A stretch of DNA of 64,000 nucleotides from positions 248,001 through 312,000 of the forward strand of contig CAKZFX010000010.1 of the NCBI GenBank assembly GCA_936908745.1, given 5' to 3'. Both the position numbers and the translations under genes were made by a program. This document shows, one piece after another, positions 41,134 to 49,909 of this stretch; position 1 is the stretch's first letter, and the number at the start of each line of letters is the position of its first letter. The notes under the pieces were generated by a model. The model had not been told where the DNA came from. It worked only from the letters and a program-made list of their open reading frames with translations, and made no database searches. The DNA is from an uncultured Chitinophagaceae bacterium (lineage in GTDB: Bacteria; Bacteroidota; Bacteroidia; Chitinophagales; Chitinophagaceae).

Positions 41134-42729
41134 ATGAAACATTTAAAAACGGATTTACCTGCGGGGCTGGTTGTATTCTTAGTGGCGCTGCCGCTTTGCT
41201 TAGGCATTGCCTCGGCAAGTGGTGCGCCTTTCTTTAGCGGTATCATCTCAGGTATCATAGGTGGTATCGTTATCGGCAGCCTTAGTAACTCCGCCTTGAG
41301 TGTAAGCGGTCCTGCGGCCGGTTTGGCCACATTGGTATTAGGCGCTATCACCGCTATCGGTGATTTCCGCCTTTTCCTTTGCGCCGTTCTGATCGCGGGT
41401 ATCCTGCAATTATTATTAGGCCTTGCAAAATTGGGTGGCATTGCTAACTATATCCCCAGCAGTGTTATCAAAGGAATGCTGACCAGTATCGGTATCCTGA
41501 TCATCGCCAAACAGATCCCCCACGCTTTTGGTTATGATAAAGATGAAAAAGGAAATCTTACTGAGCTGGTGGAATATGGTGATGAAAACATGCACGAATT
41601 ATTGCAGCCGCTGAACCATATCGAGGTCGGCGTATTTATCCTCTGTATTATTTCCATTGCCATCATGGTGATATGGGATAAGCCTTTTATCAAGAAACGG
41701 ATAAAATATGTACCGGGTGCATTGGTGGCGGTGATCGCTACCGTGGCTATCAACGAGGTATGGATCAGCACAGGCAGCAAACTTGCCGTATTGAATGAGC
41801 ATTTGGTAACATTGCCAGTCGCTTCTTCTGCCGGTGAATTTTTCAACTTCTTTTCATTACCGGATTTTAACGGTTTCCTGAACGGAACGGTGATTGTTTA
41901 TGGCTTTGCCATTGCGTTGATCGCTTCGCTGGAAACATTGTTAAGTATTGAAGCAGTGGACAACCTTGATCCGGAAAGAAGGATGACCAATACCAATAAG
42001 GAACTGACAGCGCAGGGCATTGGTAATTCTATTGCCGGTTTGATCGGTGGTTTGCCGGTGACAAGTGTGATCGTACGAAGCAGCGCCAACGTAAACTCAG
42101 GCGCTAAGTCAAAAACATCTACGATTGTGCATGGCTTGTTGTTGCTCTTATCCGTCATGCTGATCCCGTTTATCCTGAATAAAATTCCTTTGGCAGCGCT
42201 GGCAGCCGTACTGATCCTGACGGGTTGGAAACTGGCAAAGCCTGCGGTTTTTATCAACTTCTGGAAAGCAGGTAAATATCAATTTGTACCTTTTATCGTA
42301 ACGGTGGCGGTGATCATCGCCATTGACTTATTCGGTGTTATTCCGGCATTGAGCGGTAAAGGTCTGATCATTGGTGTATTTGCAGGCATCATGGCTGCCG
42401 CAGGCGCTATCCTGCATGGCAACCTGAAGAACTCTTATTATTTCCACTCTAAAAAACACAGGGAAGGCGATACGATCAATATACAATTGTCGGAAGAGGT
42501 TTCTTTCCTGAATAAAGCAGCGATCCGTCAAACACTGGATCATATGCCGGAACAATCAAGAGTGATCATTGATGCCTCTAATACAAAGTATATTGACTTT
42601 GATATATTGGAACTTATCAAAGAGTTCAGGGATATTAAGGCTCCTTTAAAGAATATAGAATTAGGTCTTGTAGGCTTTAAAGATGTCTATAAGATGCAGA
42701 ACGACTATAATGTGCAATCCGTGCACTAA
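41134..42729 (+). CDS. SulP-family anion transporter with STAS domain (likely bicarbonate)
   Basis: 531 residues. The membrane part (residues about 1-430) has the Sulfate_transp signature start (DLPAGLVVFLVALPLCLGIASASGAPFFSGI in pieces), then about 12-14 helices, including LGAITAIGDFRLFLCAVLIAG, SVIKGMLTSIGILIIAKQ and SLETLLSIEAVDNLDPERRMTNTNKELTAQGIGN. The C-terminal STAS domain (INIQLSEEVSFLNKAAI, VIIDASNTKYIDFDILELI) is intact. SulP transporters move sulfate, bicarbonate or dicarboxylates. Beside a carbonic anhydrase, bicarbonate uptake is most likely (BicA/ychM-like), but sulfate cannot be excluded. Ends at a strong bidirectional terminator. Confidence 0.9.
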   Translation: MKHLKTDLPAGLVVFLVALPLCLGIASASGAPFFSGIISGIIGGIVIGSLSNSALSVSGPAAGLATLVLGAITAIGDFRLFLCAVLIAGILQLLLGLAKLGGIANYIPSSVIKGMLTSIGILIIAKQIPHAFGYDKDEKGNLTELVEYGDENMHELLQPLNHIEVGVFILCIISIAIMVIWDKPFIKKRIKYVPGALVAVIATVAINEVWISTGSKLAVLNEHLVTLPVASSAGEFFNFFSLPDFNGFLNGTVIVYGFAIALIASLETLLSIEAVDNLDPERRMTNTNKELTAQGIGNSIAGLIGGLPVTSVIVRSSANVNSGAKSKTSTIVHGLLLLLSVMLIPFILNKIPLAALAAVLILTGWKLAKPAVFINFWKAGKYQFVPFIVTVAVIIAIDLFGVIPALSGKGLIIGVFAGIMAAAGAILHGNLKNSYYFHSKKHREGDTINIQLSEEVSFLNKAAIRQTLDHMPEQSRVIIDASNTKYIDFDILELIKEFRDIKAPLKNIELGLVGFKDVYKMQNDYNVQSVH

Positions 42730-42747
42730 GCCAGGTCCGCTATAATC

Positions 42748-42781
42748 AAAGCCACTTCGTTCTATACGAAGTGGCTTTTTT
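42748..42781. terminator. Strong bidirectional terminator
   Basis: A perfect 13-bp stem AAAGCCACTTCGT / ACGAAGTGGCTTT with a loop of about 5 nt and a T-run on the plus side (A-run on the other). It separates the convergent SulP gene (ends 42729) and the small membrane protein gene (ends 42801). Confidence 0.88.
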
Positions 42782-42800
42782 GTTTGTATAAAAAATCAGA

Positions 42801-43058
42801 TTAGAGTTCTTCCTGCAGCTCATCCGAATTTTCCGGCAGGTGATCATATTCACCACGGAATGCATACCAGCCAAAGATCATCAGCCCGATGGCGATGGGT
42901 GTAAAAATGGTGATGATAATGATCCAGATAACAGGATTGTTGATCTCTTTTTTCCCGGCCGGGTCAATATGTGTCATAGCCCCATCCACCAGCAGCCAGA
43001 TAATGACGGGTGCAATGAGCAACCAGAAAATGCCAAGAAATTTTTTAAATGCGTTCAT
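42801..43058 (-). CDS. Small two-helix membrane protein after an MHS transporter
   Basis: 85 residues from the ATG at 43058; the longer frame adds an unlikely leader that overlaps the transporter gene. Two membrane helices (FLGIFWLLIAPVIIWLLVDG, about 7-27; VIWIIIITIFTPIAIGLMIFGWYA, about 43-66), with an acidic tail (EYDHLPENSDELQEEL). It lies 17 bases after the MHS transporter's stop and so is co-transcribed with it. This pattern of a small two-helix companion after a solute transporter recalls DUF485/YjcH after ActP, though the sequence is different. Its role could be assembly or stability of the transporter, by inference. Confidence 0.7.
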   Translation of the reverse strand: MNAFKKFLGIFWLLIAPVIIWLLVDGAMTHIDPAGKKEINNPVIWIIIITIFTPIAIGLMIFGWYAFRGEYDHLPENSDELQEEL

Positions 43059-43075
43059 ATAAGTGAGTTTAAAAG

Positions 43076-44599
43076 TTAATCGTTGATGTTTCTGTCGATC
43101 CGGTTGCGTAAATAAATAACACCGATCACTAAGCATAATGCCGCCACACCGATCGGGTACCATAATCCCACCAGCGGATCACCAGGATAGGTGGTGGTCA
43201 ATAACAAACCGATAAACGGAACCAACCCACCAAACACACCATTGCCGATATGATAAGGCAGGCTCATGGAAGTGTACCTGATCTTGGTAGGGAACATTTC
43301 TACGAGGAAGGCGGCAATCGGTCCATACACCATTGTTACATATAATACCAGCAGGAAAACGAGGCCGATGAATTTCCAGTAAAGATTATTGGGCAAATGC
43401 TTGTTGCCATCAATTCCCATAGCAGACAAAACAGTTTGTTCTGTTGTTTTAGGAACAGCGGTTACAGTGTCAGTTATTGCTCTTGTATAAGTAATGCCGT
43501 TGTCAGCACGGTATTGCATATTGATCTTTAAAATAGTATCTGCCCCGTGAGCTGTTTTTTGCACATCTGTTGCGAGCAGCCTGTTTTCATACAAGTCATT
43601 TTTGTGTACGTCTGTATCCCGCAAAAACTCGCTGAATATTGGCCTGTACGTCAGTATCGCCAATGCCATCCCGATCATCATGATCCACTTTCGCCCGATC
43701 TTATCACTTAGCCACCCAAAGAAAATAAAGAAAGGGGTGGCCAGTGCAATAGCGATCAGCAAAATCGTACGGCTTTGTTCAAATTCTATCTTACAAACGT
43801 TTTCCAAAAAACTTTGCGCATAAAACTGCCCGGTGTACCAGACAACGCCTTGTCCCATCACCGCACCAAACAAAGCGAGCAATACCATTTTAAAATTCGC
43901 TTTGTGGCTAAAACTTTCTTTCAACGGGTTAGACGATGTTTTGCCTTCAGCTTTCAGTTTTGAAAACAACGGCGATTCAGACATCTTCAGGCGGATATAG
44001 ACAGACACACCTACCAGCACAATGGAGATCCAGAAAGGAATACGCCAGCCACCCCATTCTGCGTTAAAAGATGTGTCGCTCATATTTGCCCGGATCAAAA
44101 TAATAACACCCAAGGCCACGAATAACCCAAGCGTAGCCGTCGTTTGGATCCATGATGTATAATAACCTCTTTTATTAGCAGGCGAATGTTCGGCTACATA
44201 GGTCGCCGCACCGCCATATTCGCCACCAAGCGCCAAACCTTGCACGAGACGTAAAAACAAAACCAATAAAGGCGCAGCGATACCGATGGTTTTATAACTT
44301 GGAATAAGACCAATCAAAAAAGTGGAGCCACCCATCAGTACCAGCGTCAGAAGGAAAGTGTACTTTCTCCCGATCAGATCACCGAGGCGCCCGAATACCA
44401 ATGCGCCAAATGGCCGCACGATAAAGCCGGCGGCAAAAATGGCCAGTGTACTCAATAAAGCGGCTGTTGCATTGCCTTCAGGAAAAAACTGTGTGGAAAT
44501 GGTTTTGGCCAGCATACCAAAAATGTAAAAATCGTACCACTCGATCATGGTACCCACGGAAGAAGCGGCAATAACGCTGCGTATGGTTGATGGTTTCAT
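43076..44599 (-). CDS. MFS transporter, metabolite:H+ symporter (MHS) family
   Basis: 507 residues, 12 membrane helices. The MHS sugar/proton symporter motifs are present: SSVGTMIEWYDFYIFG at the start, RPFGALVFGRLGDLIGRKYTF in the first cytoplasmic loop, LVQGLALGGEYGGAATYVAEHSP, and WLSDKIGRKWIMMIG in the second half. The family carries organic acids such as 2-oxoglutarate, citrate, shikimate or proline/betaine. An extra segment of about 85 polar residues sits between helices 8 and 9 (from FLRDTDVHKNDLYENR to NKHLPNNLYWKF), an unusually long loop. It is divergent from acetyl-CoA synthetase, which fits a short organic acid such as acetate or a monocarboxylate, by context. Confidence 0.88.
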   Translation of the reverse strand: MKPSTIRSVIAASSVGTMIEWYDFYIFGMLAKTISTQFFPEGNATAALLSTLAIFAAGFIVRPFGALVFGRLGDLIGRKYTFLLTLVLMGGSTFLIGLIPSYKTIGIAAPLLVLFLRLVQGLALGGEYGGAATYVAEHSPANKRGYYTSWIQTTATLGLFVALGVIILIRANMSDTSFNAEWGGWRIPFWISIVLVGVSVYIRLKMSESPLFSKLKAEGKTSSNPLKESFSHKANFKMVLLALFGAVMGQGVVWYTGQFYAQSFLENVCKIEFEQSRTILLIAIALATPFFIFFGWLSDKIGRKWIMMIGMALAILTYRPIFSEFLRDTDVHKNDLYENRLLATDVQKTAHGADTILKINMQYRADNGITYTRAITDTVTAVPKTTEQTVLSAMGIDGNKHLPNNLYWKFIGLVFLLVLYVTMVYGPIAAFLVEMFPTKIRYTSMSLPYHIGNGVFGGLVPFIGLLLTTTYPGDPLVGLWYPIGVAALCLVIGVIYLRNRIDRNIND

Positions 44600-44832
44600 A
44601 TGTCTTTTTTATCAGCAGGTTAAGATAATCATTTATAAAAAAGAAAAAGTAAAATTCACTGGTATCGTTGCCGGTGCTATTTATTTTCCCGCAGATATCG
44701 CGGATGTTCGCAGAACGGATATTTAATCAGCGTTTGTCTGCGCAATCTGCGGGAGTATCAATTTCTCTTTTCAAAAGTTTAACCATTGTTAGTAAATTTA
44801 TTGCTCGTTTACTAATATCATATTTACACGCT
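44600..44832. promoter_or_regulatory. Divergent gap between MHS transporter and acs with an inverted repeat
   Basis: 233 bases. It contains the perfect 10-bp inverted repeat TCCCGCAGAT (44687-44696) / ATCTGCGGGA (44745-44754), with more CGCAGA words inside. It is of the same word family as at 32.27 and 53.23 kb. An operator is possible, but repeat debris is more likely. TAATATCATATTTACACG before 44833 holds a poor -7-like box. Confidence 0.45.
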
Positions 44833-46770
44833 ATGTCATATCCCTTCCAGATCAAATCACAGGAGCAATACCACGAAGACTACAATAAAAGCATACAAGA
44901 CCCTGAAGGCTTTTGGGGCGATGTCGCCAATAATTTTCAATGGAAAAAGAAATGGGATAAAGTGCTGGAATGGAACTTCAAAGAACCCAAAGTAGAATGG
45001 TTTAAAAACGGCAAACTCAATATCACAGAAAATTGTATTGACAGGCACCTGAAAGAAATGGGTGATAAGCCTGCCATCATCTGGGAACCTAATAATCCCG
45101 AAGAACGGGTGCGGGTGGTTACGTACAACCGTTTGCACAAACGTGTATGCCAGGTGGCGCAGATGCTGAAAAACAACGGTGTTAAAAAAGGCGATCGTGT
45201 TTGTATCTATATGGGCATGGTGCCTGAGCTGGCCTATGCGGTGTTGGGTTGTGCACGAATCGGTGCGATACACTCCGTGATCTTTGGCGGTTTCTCCGCG
45301 CAAAGTATTGCCGATCGCCTCGAAGATGCCAAAGCGGAATTTATTATTACCTGTGACGGCGCTTACCGTGGCGGAAAAGACATTCCGCTGAAATCAGTAA
45401 TTGATGATGCACTGATCGGCAACAAAACAGTAAAAAAAGTAATTGTTTATACAAGAACAAGAACACCCGTATCCATGATCAAAGGCAGGGACCTTTGGTG
45501 GGAAGATGAAATGGAATTCGCAGAAACGCAAGTGGAAAAGGACGGCGTGGTTGCCTTCCCGGCCGAAGAAATGGATGCGGAAGACCCGTTGTTTATTTTA
45601 TATACATCGGGCAGTACCGGCAAACCCAAAGGCGTGGTGCATTCATCCGGAGGCTATATGGTTTGGACGACTTACACATTTGTGAATGTATTTCAATACC
45701 AGCCGGGCGATATTCATTTCTGCACGGCTGATATCGGCTGGATAACAGGTCATAGTTACATCGTATATGGCCCATTGAGTGCAGGAGCCACATCATTGAT
45801 GTTTGAGGGCATCCCTACATGGCCGGATGCCGGGCGGTTCTGGGATATTGTTGACAAACACAAAGTAAACATACTTTATACAGCGCCTACAGCGATCCGT
45901 TCGCTGATGGGTTTTGGCCTGGACCCATTAAAAGACAAAGACCTTTCATCGCTGAAAACATTGGGAACGGTGGGCGAGCCGATCAATGAAGAAGCATGGC
46001 ATTGGTATGATGAACATATCGGTAAAAAGAAATGCCCGATCGTAGATACATGGTGGCAAACGGAAACCGGCGGTTGTTTGATCTCCAACTTTGCAGGCAT
46101 CACACCGGCTAAACCAAGCTGGGCTACCCTGCCGATGCCGGGTGTGCAACCGATACTTGTAGATGAAAATGGCAAAGAAGTAACGGAGAAAGATGAGAAC
46201 GGTTTGATAAAAGGGAACCTCTGTATCAAAGCGCCATGGCCAGCTATCTTGCGCACCACCTATGGCGATCATGAACGCTGCCGCACCAACTATTTTGCTA
46301 CCTATGAAAATTTATACTTCACAGGTGATGGTGCACTGAAAGATGAGCAAGGCAATTACCGCATCACGGGCCGTGTGGATGATGTATTGAATGTAAGCGG
46401 TCACCGTATCGGTACAGCCGAAGTGGAAAATGCGATCAATATGCACGCAGGTGTGGTGGAAAGCGCCGTGGTGGGTTACCCGCATGATATAAAAGGACAA
46501 GGCATTTATGCCTATGTTATTTATAGCGGCAAACATGGCGATGAAGAGATGACACGGAAAGATATTTTGCAAACGGTGTCAAGAATTATAGGCCCGATAG
46601 CGAAGCCGGACAAAATACAATTTGTGCCGGGCCTGCCTAAAACAAGAAGTGGTAAGATCATGCGCCGCATCCTGCGCAAAATTGCCGAAGGCGAAACGGC
46701 CAACCTTGGCGATACAAGTACATTGTTAGATCCTGCTGTTGTTGATCAAATCAAGGACGGTAAAATTTAA
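44833..46770 (+). CDS. acs: Acetyl-CoA synthetase
   Basis: 645 residues from the ATG at 44833; the upstream extension has repeat-derived codons. It makes acetyl-CoA from acetate, ATP and CoA through an acetyl-adenylate. The AMP-binding core YTSGSTGKPKGVVHSSGGY (about 255), the WxTGH block ADIGWITGHSYIVYGPL, the A5 motif DTWWQTETGG, the hinge region RITGRVDDVLNVSGHRI and the C-terminal TRSGKIMRRILRK, whose Lys is the catalytic and acetylation-controlled residue, are all there. Size and order are those of AcsA. It is divergent from an MHS-family transporter, so acetate uptake and activation may be controlled together. Confidence 0.97.
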   Translation: MSYPFQIKSQEQYHEDYNKSIQDPEGFWGDVANNFQWKKKWDKVLEWNFKEPKVEWFKNGKLNITENCIDRHLKEMGDKPAIIWEPNNPEERVRVVTYNRLHKRVCQVAQMLKNNGVKKGDRVCIYMGMVPELAYAVLGCARIGAIHSVIFGGFSAQSIADRLEDAKAEFIITCDGAYRGGKDIPLKSVIDDALIGNKTVKKVIVYTRTRTPVSMIKGRDLWWEDEMEFAETQVEKDGVVAFPAEEMDAEDPLFILYTSGSTGKPKGVVHSSGGYMVWTTYTFVNVFQYQPGDIHFCTADIGWITGHSYIVYGPLSAGATSLMFEGIPTWPDAGRFWDIVDKHKVNILYTAPTAIRSLMGFGLDPLKDKDLSSLKTLGTVGEPINEEAWHWYDEHIGKKKCPIVDTWWQTETGGCLISNFAGITPAKPSWATLPMPGVQPILVDENGKEVTEKDENGLIKGNLCIKAPWPAILRTTYGDHERCRTNYFATYENLYFTGDGALKDEQGNYRITGRVDDVLNVSGHRIGTAEVENAINMHAGVVESAVVGYPHDIKGQGIYAYVIYSGKHGDEEMTRKDILQTVSRIIGPIAKPDKIQFVPGLPKTRSGKIMRRILRKIAEGETANLGDTSTLLDPAVVDQIKDGKI

Positions 46771-46801
46771 TACGAACCACAAAGGCCGCAAAGGTATTTT
46801 T

Positions 46802-46845
46802 CACAGAGGGCACAAAGTAATAACTTGAACTTTGTGCCCTCTGTG
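46802..46845. repeat. Perfect 17-bp inverted repeat (terminator-like)
   Basis: The arms CACAGAGGGCACAAAGT and ACTTTGTGCCCTCTGTG are exact complements, with a spacer of 10 bases. It starts 32 bases after the acs stop codon and could end its transcript, though no clear T-run follows. Confidence 0.85.
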
Positions 46846-46901
46846 CGTGTATTTGCTCTGTGTTCTCTGTGGTAAAAATATGTAAGAAAATTTCCCACAA
46901 A

Positions 46902-46921
46902 CCTGCCTGTCGGCAGACAGG
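46902..46921 (+). repeat. Palindromic 20-bp interspersed word, copy 3
   Basis: Exact CCTGCCTGTCGGCAGACAGG, flanked by TTTCCCACAAA on the left and GTAGCACAAAG on the right. Confidence 0.9.
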
Positions 46922-47052
46922 GTAGCACAAAGAAAGTATTTGCAGACTTTTGGTTAACGCTCTGCGAAACTCTGCTTCTCCTATTCTCTGCGGTAAAAAA
47001 ACATACCGTTTAGCGGGTACATTAAGTAAATGCGCAGTGCCTAATTTGCAGT

Positions 47053-48147
47053 ATGCGTTTGAAATATTTCATAACAGTATTGATAATGGGTTGTGCGATC
47101 AATGTAACAGCGCAACCCATTACTGTTAAATCGCTGGGATTAAAAGCACCGGCCACCATCTCCTGCACGCCTGTCAAAGACCAATATTTATCCGCCACCT
47201 GCTGGAGTTTCTCCAGTGTTTCCTTTTTGGAAAGTGAGTTTATGAAAAAAACGGGTCAGCGGATTGATCTCAGCGAAATGTTTATCGCCCGTTATTCGAT
47301 GCTGCGTAAGATCAAAAAACATTTAGCGGTAAAAGGAAGTAATTTCTTTACACCCGGCGGCCAGTTTCATGATGCAGTGTGGGTGATCAGCAATTATGGC
47401 ATCGTTCCTGAAGCGGTTTACAACGGAAAAGCAAGAGGCGAAACCAACCATGATCATGGTGAAATGGATACGCTGATTGCGCATTTTGTAAACGACTGTG
47501 TCAGTAAGGGAATAACAGTGATGGATAAAAAACAGGAAGGATTTATTGACAGTGTGCTGGACCATTATTACGGCAAAATACCAGCCTCCTTCTACTACAA
47601 AGGTACAAAATATTCGCCACTTGACTTTAGCAGGAGCGTATTGGGGTTTAAACCAGGTGATTATGTGGAGATCACTTCTTACACGCATCACCCGTTTTAC
47701 AAACAGTTTGTTTTTGAAGATAAATACAACTGGTCGGGCGACCTGTATTGGAATGTTCCGTTGGCTGATTTCACAGCCATCACACAGCAGGCTTTGAAAG
47801 ATGGCTACACCGTTGGCTGGGACGGCGATGCGCAGGACAGCGATTTTGATTTTAATGAAGCGTTGGCATACCTGTCATTTCCCGTTAACGATTTTACCAA
47901 AGAACGGCAGACCGCTTTTGAAGACGAATCCACCTTGCTGGACCACATGATGCATATCGCAGGCATGGTAAAAGACAACCAGCAACGCACATGGTATTAT
48001 ATTAAAAATTCCTGGGGCGATTATTCCAACCCGCTGGGCGGTTTTCTTTTTATGCGTGACGATTATTTTAAACTGCGGACGTCGGCCATCATCGTCAATA
48101 AAAAAACGATCCCTTTAGCCATAAAGAAGAAAATGGGACTTAAATAA
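47053..48147 (+). CDS. Secreted papain-like (C1 family, bleomycin-hydrolase-like) cysteine peptidase
   Basis: 364 residues with a signal peptide (residues 1-20, ending NVTAQ). The catalytic triad is visible: Cys in LSATCWSFSSVSFLE (about residue 51), His in LLDHMMHIAGM (about 300) and Asn in WYYIKNSWGDYSNP (about 325). The Gln of the oxyanion hole sits in PVKDQYLSATCWS. The overall plan is nearest to the C1B/aminopeptidase C (bleomycin hydrolase) type that is common in Bacteroidota, and it has a 21-residue transported leader rather than a long propeptide. The enzyme is expected in the periplasm or outside the cell. Single gene. Confidence 0.88.
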   Translation: MRLKYFITVLIMGCAINVTAQPITVKSLGLKAPATISCTPVKDQYLSATCWSFSSVSFLESEFMKKTGQRIDLSEMFIARYSMLRKIKKHLAVKGSNFFTPGGQFHDAVWVISNYGIVPEAVYNGKARGETNHDHGEMDTLIAHFVNDCVSKGITVMDKKQEGFIDSVLDHYYGKIPASFYYKGTKYSPLDFSRSVLGFKPGDYVEITSYTHHPFYKQFVFEDKYNWSGDLYWNVPLADFTAITQQALKDGYTVGWDGDAQDSDFDFNEALAYLSFPVNDFTKERQTAFEDESTLLDHMMHIAGMVKDNQQRTWYYIKNSWGDYSNPLGGFLFMRDDYFKLRTSAIIVNKKTIPLAIKKKMGLK

Positions 48148-48171
48148 AAAGCAGCACGGACGGGCTGCTTT
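48148..48171 (+). terminator. Weak terminator after the C1 peptidase gene
   Basis: The stem AAAGCAGC / GCTGCTTT has an 8-nt loop and only TTTAAAAGG after it. It begins one base after the stop codon. Confidence 0.45.
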
Positions 48172-48349
48172 AAAAGGTTTTTCCAATGTGTTGAGGCAAA
48201 AAGCTGGCCCAATCTACCTGCAAAAAATATAACTGGCCCCAGAAATTAGTCACATTATTGTGATGAAAGTTCATTTTTGCTTTACTTAGCAGTTGGTCAG
48301 TAACTTAGAAAACGAAATTACCAATAGCTTGCCACCAGCTTGAGCACTT

Positions 48350-49333
48350 ATGGGAGATGTAAAAACTGCTAAAAGAAGATTGCCATCCGCTATCCGGTGG
48401 ATATTATGGGTATTGCTCGTCCAGTTCATCCTGATCAATATCAGCTCTGTTTTTTATGCCTACCGGCTTACTCATTTTTATGCCGAAGGCGATGCTGGTG
48501 ACGGCCACTACGACGACGATAATATTTTCCTGAAAACATGGAAGTTGTTTACCGGGCCCAAAGTGGCGAAGGCTGCCGTTGTTGGTCAACCCACCTATCC
48601 GTATGAAACGGTGCAGCTGACGACAAAGGCAGGCAAGAAAATCGAAGCATGGTACAGCAAGGCCGATTCTGTCAGCAATGGCACGGTGATATTATTTCAC
48701 GGCATTTCTAATACCAAATCAACGTTGTTACCGGAAGCAGATGAGTTCAGGGCATTGGGCTATCGCACATTGCTGGTGGATCTTCGCGGGCATGGCAACA
48801 GTGAAGGCAATTCAACTTCGTTAGGAGTGAAAGAAACGGAAGAAGTAAAGCTGGCCTATGATTTTATTGTTTCCAAAGGCGAGCGGAAAATAATTCTTTA
48901 TGGTTCCTCAATGGGCGCCGTAGTGGTAGCCAAAGCCATGCACGATTATCAATGGAAAGTAGCGGGCATTATGCTGGATATGCCTTTTCAATCGTTGCAA
49001 ACGTATTTGAAGGATAAAGCAAGAACCTTGGGTTTTCCCAGCCAGCCTTTTGCATTTCTAACCACGTTCTGGATCGGCGTGCAAAAAGGTTATAACGGGT
49101 TTAACCATTCCACCACCCGGTATGTAAAAGATATTCATTGCCCGGTATTGATGCAGTGGGGTTCGCTGGACAATTTTATTTTGCGGGAAGAAACGCAGAA
49201 GATTTTTAATACCATTGGTACTGCTCAAAAAAAGCTGGTGATCTATGAAAGGGCGGGCCATGAATCCTTTGCCCAAAATGACCCGTTGAAATGGAGAATT
49301 GAAACGGAACGTTTTTTAGCTACGGCGCAATAA
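48350..49333 (+). CDS. Membrane-anchored alpha/beta hydrolase
   Basis: 327 residues with an N-terminal basic start and a membrane helix (about 14-40, ILWVLLVQFILINISSVFYAY), so the hydrolase faces the periplasm. The fold is a serine alpha/beta hydrolase: oxyanion HG in ILFHGISNTKS, nucleophile Ser in YGSSMGAVV (GxSxG, about 183), Asp in WGSLDNFIL (about 267) and His in ERAGHESFA (about 302). Close relatives are annotated as BAAT/DUF2920-like esterases or hydrolases with unknown substrate. The stop codon abuts that of the convergent L,D-transpeptidase gene. Confidence 0.85.
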   Translation: MGDVKTAKRRLPSAIRWILWVLLVQFILINISSVFYAYRLTHFYAEGDAGDGHYDDDNIFLKTWKLFTGPKVAKAAVVGQPTYPYETVQLTTKAGKKIEAWYSKADSVSNGTVILFHGISNTKSTLLPEADEFRALGYRTLLVDLRGHGNSEGNSTSLGVKETEEVKLAYDFIVSKGERKIILYGSSMGAVVVAKAMHDYQWKVAGIMLDMPFQSLQTYLKDKARTLGFPSQPFAFLTTFWIGVQKGYNGFNHSTTRYVKDIHCPVLMQWGSLDNFILREETQKIFNTIGTAQKKLVIYERAGHESFAQNDPLKWRIETERFLATAQ

Positions 49334-49909
49334 TTACTTACGGATCGTCACCTTTGTTCCAGACTGCGCAAAAGCATATACTTCTTTCACATCATCATTC
49401 TTCATCGAGATACAGCCTTCTGTCCAGTTTTTATAACGATCTACCACAAAGTCTTCATGTGGCCATGTGCCATGAATGCCAATGCTGCCGCCGATCCTTG
49501 CGCTGGCAGGTATTTCACCTCTTTGTTTACGTTGATTGAATTTTTCGCGGCTCTCCGCGGTAGGATAGTCAATGGCTAAGAAACGACACCATTTATCATG
49601 TACTCTTTTTGTAACGATTTTAAAACTGCCTTCGGGTGTGTTTTTGTCACCTTCCATTCTTTTATCAGCCAGGCTGTTGTTGCCAAACACAACGGGATAG
49701 GTGGCGTACCAGCCTTTGGAGTCGTACACACTCAATTCGTAATCCGATTTATCAATAACAATGGAGATACTGCCAACCGGCCCGGCTGCATAGTTAAAAC
49801 GTTTGGTTTGCTTGGTGGGAGCTGCCTTTGAAGAAGATGAAGTATGGCCGCTCATTACCATTAAACCGCTGCCCAGCACGACAGAAGTGAGTACGAAAAT
49901 GTTTTTCAT
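49334..49909 (-). CDS. L,D-transpeptidase (YkuD domain)
   Basis: 191 residues with a signal peptide (SVVLGSGLMVMSG). The YkuD domain (residues about 50-185) has the start VGSISIVIDKSDYELSVYDSKGWYATYPVVFG and the catalytic region GSIGIHGTW...DFVVDRYKNWTEGCISMKNDDVKEVY, in which the Cys of EGCISM is the nucleophile and the His of GIHG the partner. The enzyme cross-links peptidoglycan stems (3-3) or attaches proteins. Mature protein is periplasmic. A minus-strand gap upstream (49910-50216) separates it from the next gene. Confidence 0.92.
   Translation of the reverse strand: MKNIFVLTSVVLGSGLMVMSGHTSSSSKAAPTKQTKRFNYAAGPVGSISIVIDKSDYELSVYDSKGWYATYPVVFGNNSLADKRMEGDKNTPEGSFKIVTKRVHDKWCRFLAIDYPTAESREKFNQRKQRGEIPASARIGGSIGIHGTWPHEDFVVDRYKNWTEGCISMKNDDVKEVYAFAQSGTKVTIRK

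Larger units (their letters stand above)
46771..47040. repeat. Gap filled with degenerate CACAGAG / CACAAAG words
   Basis: 282 bases between acs and the C1 peptidase gene are almost entirely made of these words in both orientations: ACCACAAAGGCCGCAAAGG, CACAGAGGGCACAAAG, CTCTGTGTTCTCTGTGG and later CTCTGCGAAACTCTGC and TTCTCTGCGGTAAAA. A palindromic 20-bp word and a perfect 17-bp hairpin lie in it. No gene is seen. Confidence 0.65.
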
